In this document: piece after piece, positions 61,101 to 64,000 of the stretch
How positions within the stretch are numbered: the first letter of the stretch is position 1
Layout: each line of letters starts with the position of its first letter
Source: Bin80 sp965207565
GTDB lineage: Bacteria; Bacteroidota; Rhodothermia; Rhodothermales; Bin80
Length of the DNA: 64,000 bases
NCBI GenBank assembly: GCA_965207565.1
Contig: CBDBMQ010000025.1
Span: 13,239-77,238, forward strand
Direction: 5' to 3'
The notes under the pieces: model-generated
Seen by the model: only the letters and a program-made list of their open reading frames with translations
Databases searched by the model: none
What the model was told of the DNA's origin: nothing
Program-made: the position numbers and the translations under genes

Positions 61101-62124
61101 CAGCGTATGGGGGCGGGGAGCATTCCGCCAGTTCAATGGACGGGATGACGATGCGTTGACGCTCCGTGGCGAAGTGACCACGGGGATGCTGGGGGCGGAC
61201 TACCGCTGGCGGGGAGGTTGGCTGGCGGGGGTACTTCTGGCCCACAGTCAGGGAGAGGGATCGTTTGAGGTGGTGCAGCAGTCGGGAGAGATCACCGCAG
61301 GGTTGACGGGCGTCTATCCGTATGTGTCGTATGCGCGTGCAGGCTGGGATGTATGGCTGAGCGCAGGCGCGGGTCGCGGGCAGGCAGAGGTGCTGGAGTT
61401 GGAAGGGGATCTGGTGTCCAGGTTTGGAGCGATGGGGGTTCGAGGGAAATTGGTGTCAAGTGGCACGATCGGACTGAACTACCATGGAGATGTCCTGGTG
61501 ACGGATGCAGAGATAAAGGATTATGAGGTGACGGCAGAAGTGTACCGGGTCCGGGCAGGTGTGGAAGCGAATGTAAAGATCAGCGATGGACTTCGTCCAT
61601 TTTTGGAGGCGAATGTGCGCAGCGATGGTGGGAGTGCGGAGACCGGGGTGGGGTTGGAGTTTGGCGGGGGGATCCGGGTTGCCTATCCGGCATGGCGGCT
61701 GAAGGCAGATCTGCGGACGCAGGGGCTGGTGATGCACACGGCGGACGGGTTCACCGAGTGGGGGATCTCGGGATCCCTGCAGGTGGGCAGTCGATCAGAG
61801 GGATTGATGATGCGTGTGCGTCCATCGTGGGGACGGGGTCAGGGGATGTCGATGTATGGCCAGCAGACGATCCTGGATGCGGTGCCGCTCGGGGCAGACG
61901 CGCAGCGGACCGAGTTGGAGTTGGGATACGGCGTTCCGTGGAAAGATGGCACCGCCCGGTCCGTCATGGGGGTGACTCAGTTGCATCAGGGCGTAATGTA
62001 CCGGTTGGGTGGAGAGCTTTATCCATCGGAATGGTTGACGTTCTCGGTCTTTGGTCTGGCACACGGACGTGCAACTGGGCCGGGAGATATCGGAGTGAAT
62101 GTGCGTGGATCACTCCGCTATTAG
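55132..62124 (+). CDS. Giant Calx-beta/autotransporter-like surface protein, copy 3
   Basis: Longest open frame of the window, 2,330 residues, no internal break. Its frame in fact runs back to the IS edge and encodes a leader core (CLLIVGLLLCCIPDIALGQ) whose start codon is left of the ISL3 element. The TTG at 55132 is only the first remaining start and would give a truncated leader. Contents: an N-terminal domain, three units with TVKLG-EPSGTVTV, five repeats of 111-114 residues (TVPNAATVTEGSTTTV...), SASPNPVEEG-type units, VTITDND units, two Calx-beta units and the barrel ending NVRGSLRY. The units carry the DND-type acidic ends expected to bind calcium. Likely a surface adhesin; expression is doubtful in this state. 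Confidence 0.82.
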   Translation: MLCCIPDIALGQHSARIGIPDRDNVEVYEGLETDLKVTLEGRLPNGNVTVTVRDPDNYVGVSWNPSTIEFTPNGCKQIKAVSDGYVCEKILTLTGLPDNDNVDNVLHLVFRTDNDSNYKGTQTPIWIPVKENATILVVKPSTIEVVEGGTPESFTVKLGLEPSGTVTVNLTEVFDHSIALTTVPKTFTLTPGSTGNWNTGKTVTVTAVDNSVVNGNDTETLQLSASDGGYDGVGASVTITVEDDEKGELIITPSTIKVTEGNAKSFTVKLGAEPSGTVTVNLTEVFDHSIALTTAPKTFTLTPGSTGNWNTGKTVTVTAADNSVVNGNDTETLQLSASDGGYDGVSASVTITVEDDEKGELIITPSTIEITEDDTQNFTVKLGTEPSGTVTVTFSDDGDSDVSWSGAALSGDALTFTPNDWDVAQTVTLTAADDDDFVNDTEILTLTASNGGYNGKTAEVTVTVMDNDAAGITVPGTATVTEGSTTTVDVKLAAAPTADMTVTFSDDGDSDVSWSGAALSGDALTFTTTNWDIAQTVTLTAADDDDFVNDTEILTLTASKSGGYNGETANITVTITDNDAAGITVPNAATVTEGSTTAVEVTLAAAPTADMTVTFRDDGDSDVSWSGATLSGNALTFTTTNWNVAQTVTLTAAEDDDFVDDTETLTLTASKSGGYSGETANITVTIEDVDAAGITVPNAATVTEGSTMTVDVTLAAAPTADMTVTFSDDGDSDLSWSGTALTGAALTFTATNWNVAQTVTLTAQEDDDDFADDTETLTLTASMSGGYSGETANIEVTIKDNDVDGAGITVPNAATVTEGSTTTVEVKLAAAPKGDVAVTFSNDGDSDVSWSGTALTGNALTFTTENWNVAQTVTLTAAEDDDFVDDTETLTLTASKSGGYNGETANITVTIEDNDVDGAGITVPNAATVTEGSTTTVDVKLAAPPTANMTVTFSDDGDSDLTWSGTALSGNALTFTPTNWNVGQTVTLTAAEDNDFVNDRETLTLTAKGGGYDGVGATIHMTIVDDDTALATPVHVRLSASPNPVEEGNSVTVRATLTEALPDAVTINLRDTPGEPPTEPGDYGSLQSITIAGGSRTGSGTIAIRDDDVSEGDERFTVAIDDLPSGVERGSPSSVEITITDNDPPPPVEVTLSASPNPVAEGKSVTITARLTGRLETNVVVPLAYNDETDHPPESDDYTRLESIVIPRGATEGSGQIQTLTDADMENETFIVALGDLPPALLVPGRESSQSVTIQDVTSPAAVTVDLSASPDPVDEGGKITVTATLSEAPDTDVTIPLILTDGTANAQDYEALPPTQIEIEAGERNGTYSISTIPDDIAETGETFTVALGVLPSRLVAGDSRQMDITITDDDEAGLNVPRSVSVVEGQDETFSIALTSEPLGEVEVMMTWPSGTDLTVSPIIRTFGPDNWRTEQQVTLSAAGDVDVVNDQVEVLLTASGSVDYTGISKTVSVTITDNDTPGIVAPASVIMAEGSQRALRIALAQMPSGPVTVTFTGHAGTDLALNKASLTFTTSNWSTAQTVMVTAGQDDDFVDDTETLTLTASGGGYAGVTTDITVTITDNDAPGLVALEVVQMEEGGTYPLLVRLSASPPGPVTLTFTGHAGTDLILNQPSLMFTSADWNTSKTVTLTAAEDDEDYADETVGLKVTASGGGYDGVTADIPVTIMDNDERPGPLTITLYDEQALEHAEAIQLPIELSRPVDQVVIVQYASTAGTAEAGLDYVTSRGIVIFDPGATRGVIEIEVIDDELPEEHETFMVTLSKPRNAIIARETGTGTILDDDGASAILRVEDALVLEEEGMVRFRVLLSHPQRQMISAAYRTRDGTAKAGEDYEASSGVVTLAPGTVEAMIAVPLLKDGLDWREETFTVHLESSKHAEIAKAVGVATIQESTTVSEEVLEAYAARFVRTSSVQVVEALGERFRSGADGAACGAADRAEMARLWYSASSWDPSLGELLAGCRMSATSYSGSFSVWGRGAFRQFNGRDDDALTLRGEVTTGMLGADYRWRGGWLAGVLLAHSQGEGSFEVVQQSGEITAGLTGVYPYVSYARAGWDVWLSAGAGRGQAEVLELEGDLVSRFGAMGVRGKLVSSGTIGLNYHGDVLVTDAEIKDYEVTAEVYRVRAGVEANVKISDGLRPFLEANVRSDGGSAETGVGLEFGGGIRVAYPAWRLKADLRTQGLVMHTADGFTEWGISGSLQVGSRSEGLMMRVRPSWGRGQGMSMYGQQTILDAVPLGADAQRTELELGYGVPWKDGTARSVMGVTQLHQGVMYRLGGELYPSEWLTFSVFGLAHGRATGPGDIGVNVRGSLRY
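55552..56230 (+). repeat. Long tandem duplication at copy 3 N-terminus
   Basis: Two units of 339 and 336 bp starting near 55552 and 55891, almost identical over the segment from GTGAATCTGACTGAAGT to the acidic end DDEKGEL; a third unit starts at 56227 in the same way but then switches to the next repeat type. Confidence 0.85.
56541..58225 (+). repeat. Five tandem 333-342 bp repeats in copy 3
   Basis: Units start near 56542, 56875, 57208, 57550 and 57889 (spacings 333, 333, 342, 339). Each encodes ITVP-ATVTEGST, TFSDDGDSD-SWSG, TLTAAEDDDF and an acidic end. Length changes are multiples of three. The TFSDDGDSD-SWSG motif also occurs once in copy 2 (near 46530), a sign of exchange between the genes. 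Confidence 0.92.
60143..62124 (+). repeat. Shared 3' block, copy 3
   Basis: Counterpart of 41005-42986 and 50960-52957. Between copies 2 and 3 the similarity extends much further upstream, to about 49080 and 58240 respectively. Confidence 0.93.
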
Positions 62125-62366
62125 GCCATCTTGTCATTTTCCCTGACGGGGATGGGTTGGCTGGTATTCCCAGTCTCGCGAAGCGTCTGATTCAGTTGAG
62201 AAATATCGCTGAAAAGGGAAACGGCTGTTAAATTCATCAAAGAAGAGGGGGGTAATTTCCGTCAAATAAAATTAGCTGACTTTGGTACCGCACAGAGAGA
62301 AGACGTCGCTCGCTAAATCGTGTTGCAGTCAGAGATAAATCAAGAAAGGCAATAGAGGAGTATGAG
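62125..62366. other. Gap after adhesin array with a possible gene relic
   Basis: No intact gene. An uninitiated open stretch at 62224-62313 encodes AVKFIKEEGGNFRQIKLADF and a few more residues. A one-base shift would join it to SLAKRLIQLRNIAEKGNG just before. It may be the tail of a decayed gene; not identified. I see no strong terminator. Confidence 0.3.
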
Positions 62367-63992
62367 CTACAGAGACACACCACGTTTCCAGGGAATGAAG
62401 TCGTTTTGACCCAGACGCTCAGAAGCAGGAACCAGATTCCCGCTTGCGATCTGCACGACCAGATCGAGAATTTGCTCGCCCACGGATTTAATGGTTTCCT
62501 GGCCGTTAAGGATGCCTCCGGCATCCAAGTCAATCAAGTCTGGGATGCGATCAGCGAGTGCTGAATTGCTACTGATCTTGACGACCTGTGCGACGGGGTT
62601 GCCCGTAGGAGTTCCCATTCCCGTAGAAAAGAGAATAACTTGGGCACCTGCACCGGCAATGGCAGTCGTAGACTCAACATCACCGCCCGGTGTGCACAGA
62701 AGATTCAGTCCAGGCGTAGTTACATATTCAGGGTAGTCAAGAACCGCTGTGATGGGGGAGATGCCACCTTTTCGTACAGCACCTGCGCTCTTCATTGCAT
62801 CGGTCAATAATCCATCCCGGATATTTCCCGGGGATGGGTTCATATCAAAGCCGGATCCAACCGCTTTCGCCAAAGCCGAATAGGATTCCATGAAGTGCAC
62901 GAAGCGTTCTGCGACCGAGGCATGGGTACATCGATCAATCAATGATTGCTCCTGGCCGCAGAGTTCTGGAAATTCTCCCAGAATCGCACTGCCACCAAGC
63001 GCTACAAGCAAATCAGTCGTGTATCCCATGGCGGGATTTGCCGTGATCCCACTGAACCCGTCGGAGCCTCCGCATTCCAAGCCTAACGTGAGCTTGCTCA
63101 GTGGGGCGGGGGCCCGGCGAAGCTGGTTGGCCTTTTGCAGGCCGGTAAACGTATCGTTGATTGCCCGTGTGATCAGGCTGTCGGTGCTGGCAAAGGATTG
63201 CTGCCGGAATACGTGAAGGGGTTTGTCGAATGCCGGGTTACGCTCATGCACCTCTTCCATCAACAAATCCAACTCGGCATTCTCACATCCGAGACTCAGT
63301 ACGGTTGCGCCGCATACATTCGGATGGTTCAGGTATCCTGCCAAAAGTCCACAGAGAGACCGGGCATCCTGCCGGGTTCCGCCGCATCCCAGTTGATGAG
63401 TCAGGAACCTTACTCCGTCTATATTCTCAAATAGTGGTGTAGATCTAACGGGTGTCAGGTCTGCCTCATCGGGCGGTGGCTTACCAGTGCGGTAGGCGTG
63501 GGCCAGAGCAGCGACCTGCCTCCGGTACGTGGAAACGATCCCATCCCCCAACTCATCCTCAAATGCGCGTCGAAGGACATCAATATTTCGATTCTCGCAG
63601 AACACCATTGGGACAACGATCCAATAATTCGCCGTACCCACCTGGCCGTCCGTTCGGTGATACCCCTGAAATTCCATCGTCGCCCATTTCGAGACATCCG
63701 GGGGGTTCCAGGCGTGAGACGCCTCTCTCACATGATATGCGGAGGTATCGTGGATGAGATCTCTCTGATTTAATCGGTCACCGGGGCATAGATCATGCAA
63801 GGCCTGCCCCACAATGACACCGTACATCAGGACGGGCTCTGACGCTCTGATAGGTCGAGTTACAACTTTGTGTTTTGCCGGTACAGGAGCCCGTGTCACG
63901 CAACCGGGCAGAACCTCCACGCCTGTCGGCATAGAGGTCAGAGCAACTGCGACATTGTCACTTGAGTGGATCTGCAGCACACGCACAGACAT
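62367..63992 (-). CDS. uxaA: Altronate dehydratase (UxaA family)
   Basis: Dehydrates D-altronate to 2-keto-3-deoxygluconate in galacturonate breakdown; family members need iron or manganese. The 541 residues include the N-terminal SAF domain (about 8-85, SSDNVAVALTSMPTGVEV) and the large UxaA domain (GYHRTDGQVGTANYWIVVP, HQLGCGGTRQD, LGLECGGSDGFSGITANPA, CTPGGDVESTTAIAGAGAQV). A galactarate dehydratase is the close alternative. It fits a diet of acidic, perhaps sulfated, polysaccharides along with the sulfatase, though the two are not adjacent. Confidence 0.9.
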   Translation of the reverse strand: MSVRVLQIHSSDNVAVALTSMPTGVEVLPGCVTRAPVPAKHKVVTRPIRASEPVLMYGVIVGQALHDLCPGDRLNQRDLIHDTSAYHVREASHAWNPPDVSKWATMEFQGYHRTDGQVGTANYWIVVPMVFCENRNIDVLRRAFEDELGDGIVSTYRRQVAALAHAYRTGKPPPDEADLTPVRSTPLFENIDGVRFLTHQLGCGGTRQDARSLCGLLAGYLNHPNVCGATVLSLGCENAELDLLMEEVHERNPAFDKPLHVFRQQSFASTDSLITRAINDTFTGLQKANQLRRAPAPLSKLTLGLECGGSDGFSGITANPAMGYTTDLLVALGGSAILGEFPELCGQEQSLIDRCTHASVAERFVHFMESYSALAKAVGSGFDMNPSPGNIRDGLLTDAMKSAGAVRKGGISPITAVLDYPEYVTTPGLNLLCTPGGDVESTTAIAGAGAQVILFSTGMGTPTGNPVAQVVKISSNSALADRIPDLIDLDAGGILNGQETIKSVGEQILDLVVQIASGNLVPASERLGQNDFIPWKRGVSL

Positions 63993-64000
63993 TATTGCAG

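Noticed and set aside
62224..62316. AVKFIK and KLADFGTA, resembling protein kinase subdomains II and VII
   Set aside because: The two motifs lie about 15 residues apart instead of more than 100, with no other kinase motifs; a coincidence in a possible relic.
1..64000. tRNA or rRNA genes
   Set aside because: Looking through the gaps between genes, I saw no T-loop GTTCGANNC context with a matching acceptor stem and no rRNA-like sequence; a covariance-model scan would settle this.

Overview
The window reads as chromosomal DNA of a bacterium from the Bacteroidota/Rhodothermota part of the FCB group. The support is indirect but consistent: two TonB-dependent receptors with carboxypeptidase-like N-terminal domains, a sigma/FecR/receptor unit, a PUR-alpha-like DUF3276 protein, bacillithiol synthesis (bshC), a DUF4249-like lipoprotein, a bifunctional nuclease with a UVR tail, and an ssb gene near a gldE-like CBS protein. 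Few genes have a clear Shine-Dalgarno sequence. No rRNA, tRNA or CRISPR array was seen.

Layout. 1-17 kb is mostly housekeeping: aroC, valS and a NodU/CmcH-type carbamoyltransferase on the plus strand; then on the minus strand a large N6-adenine DNA methyltransferase-like protein coupled to a MoeB/ThiF-rhodanese protein; a damaged NTF2-like gene; purF, a gldE-like CBS protein, a sodium:neurotransmitter-type symporter and ssb on the minus strand; mazG on the plus strand. 17-28 kb is outer-membrane uptake: a TonB receptor with its terminator, a 22-bp tandem repeat split by an IS1634-type element, then an ECF sigma factor, FecR anti-sigma factor, STN-type TonB receptor and lipoprotein. 28-34.5 kb is a plus-strand run: recX, a purine nucleoside phosphorylase, a DUF3276 protein, hisD, hisC, a bifunctional nuclease and bshC. 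34.5-38 kb holds minus-strand genes for a lipoprotein sulfatase, a secreted HNH (DUF1524-like) nuclease and a TPR protein.

38.7-62.1 kb is the striking part: three paralogous giant surface proteins in tandem. Each has arrays of Calx-beta-like calcium-binding repeats followed by an almost identical C-terminal beta-barrel of autotransporter type. The 3' ends are near-identical while the repeat arrays differ, which points to recent duplication or gene conversion. Every copy is damaged at or after the signal peptide. Copy 1 has its signal peptide out of frame. Copy 2 is split by an IS with an exact CTAG target duplication and then has two +1 frameshifts. Copy 3 is cut inside its signal peptide by an ISL3 element with an exact 8-bp target duplication, and a G11 tract lies upstream. 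This may be a decaying locus or a switchable adhesin reservoir; the sequence alone does not decide. The window ends with a UxaA-type altronate dehydratase gene on the minus strand.

The most useful points for a second look are the adhesin array with its reconstructible IS insertions, the IS-split 22-bp minisatellite, and the methyltransferase/E1-like gene pair.
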